Positions 13,820 through 13,940 of a stretch of 13,940 nucleotides of DNA are shown in pieces. The first letter of the stretch is position 1. The number at the start of each line of letters is the position of its first letter. This DNA is from an uncultured Lachnospiraceae bacterium (GTDB taxonomy: Bacteria; Bacillota; Clostridia; Lachnospirales; Lachnospiraceae). The notes beneath the pieces are model-generated. The model had not been told where the DNA came from. It worked only from the letters and a program-made list of their open reading frames with translations, and made no database searches. The stretch lies in contig CAJUDX010000074.1 of the NCBI GenBank assembly GCA_910584785.1, forward strand, positions 1-13,940, given 5' to 3'. The position numbers and the translations under genes were made by a program.

Positions 13820-13940
13820 TTTTATTCTCGTCTATTTACAGTAACCTTCATGCGCCCACAGGTGACCGTACCACCATAAATAAAAGTCTGCCGGGCGCAC
13901 TTGGAATACCTGAACTTAGACCGCCTAATCGGCGGTGAGC
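13820..13940. other. Right-edge stretch with inverted repeats, unassigned
   Basis: No convincing coding frame is seen on either strand. It holds TGCGCCC/GGGCGCA (13851-13857 with 13893-13899, perfect 7-bp arms) and ACCGCC/GGCGGT (13920-13925 with 13931-13936, 5-base loop). It is more G+C-rich than the flanking promoter region, so it could be one end of a structured RNA or of a gene cut by the window edge. I do not recognise tmRNA, SRP RNA, RNase P, 6S or a known riboswitch in it. Confidence 0.3.

Noticed and set aside
13820..13940. tmRNA, SRP RNA, 6S RNA, RNase P RNA or a ribosomal protein fragment
   Set aside because: I compared remembered conserved segments and found no match; short open frames here carry no family motif.

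Overview
This window looks like chromosomal core sequence from a low-to-mid GC Clostridia, most likely a Lachnospiraceae member (Lachnoclostridium/Blautia/Hungatella-like). The basis is the close resemblance of its pyruvate phosphate dikinase to the Clostridium symbiosum enzyme (catalytic His also at residue 455), strong AGGAGG-type ribosome binding sites, A+T-rich promoters close to TTGACA/TATAAT, and mixed ATG/GTG/TTG starts. I place the organism from memory of these families, not from a search. I see no mobile element, CRISPR array, tRNA or rRNA.

All twelve genes I support lie on the minus strand, so transcription runs from high to low coordinates. In that order: an SPFH/band-7 membrane scaffold protein (12806-13759); a 35-codon leader ORF (12624-12731) overlapping the start of a patatin-like phospholipase (11477-12628); then a compact run of ornithine carbamoyltransferase (TTG start), a 104-residue three-TM membrane protein, biotin protein ligase/repressor BirA, adenine glycosylase MutY (overlapping birA by 8 bases) and a soluble diacylglycerol-kinase-family lipid kinase. 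Next comes an RpoD-type sigma factor with a near-consensus promoter that overlaps the end of the lipid kinase gene, then an OafA-type membrane acyltransferase, a ZIP-family metal transporter and pyruvate phosphate dikinase (ppdK).

The genes do not form one pathway. They cover central carbon metabolism (ppdK), arginine/carbamoyl-phosphate metabolism (argF), biotin use (birA), repair of oxidised guanine mispairs (mutY), transcription (sigma factor), metal uptake (ZIP), and several membrane or lipid functions (SPFH, patatin, lipid kinase, acyltransferase).

The least ordinary parts lie between and at the edges of genes. (1) The patatin gene has no ATG, GTG or TTG upstream of its catalytic motifs. 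The only sensible start is an ATT codon seven bases after a perfect AGGAGG, and it overlaps the stop of the small upstream ORF. A start at the first ATG would remove the nucleophile serine. (2) A perfect 13-bp inverted repeat brackets the ribosome binding site of that small ORF. (3) A 39-bp tandem repeat, built from heptamers at alternating 23/16-bp spacing, sits between the acyltransferase stop and the ZIP promoter. It stays open in the acyltransferase frame, where it would encode a 13-residue repeat. (4) A strong intrinsic terminator lies only 30 bases before the acyltransferase start codon.
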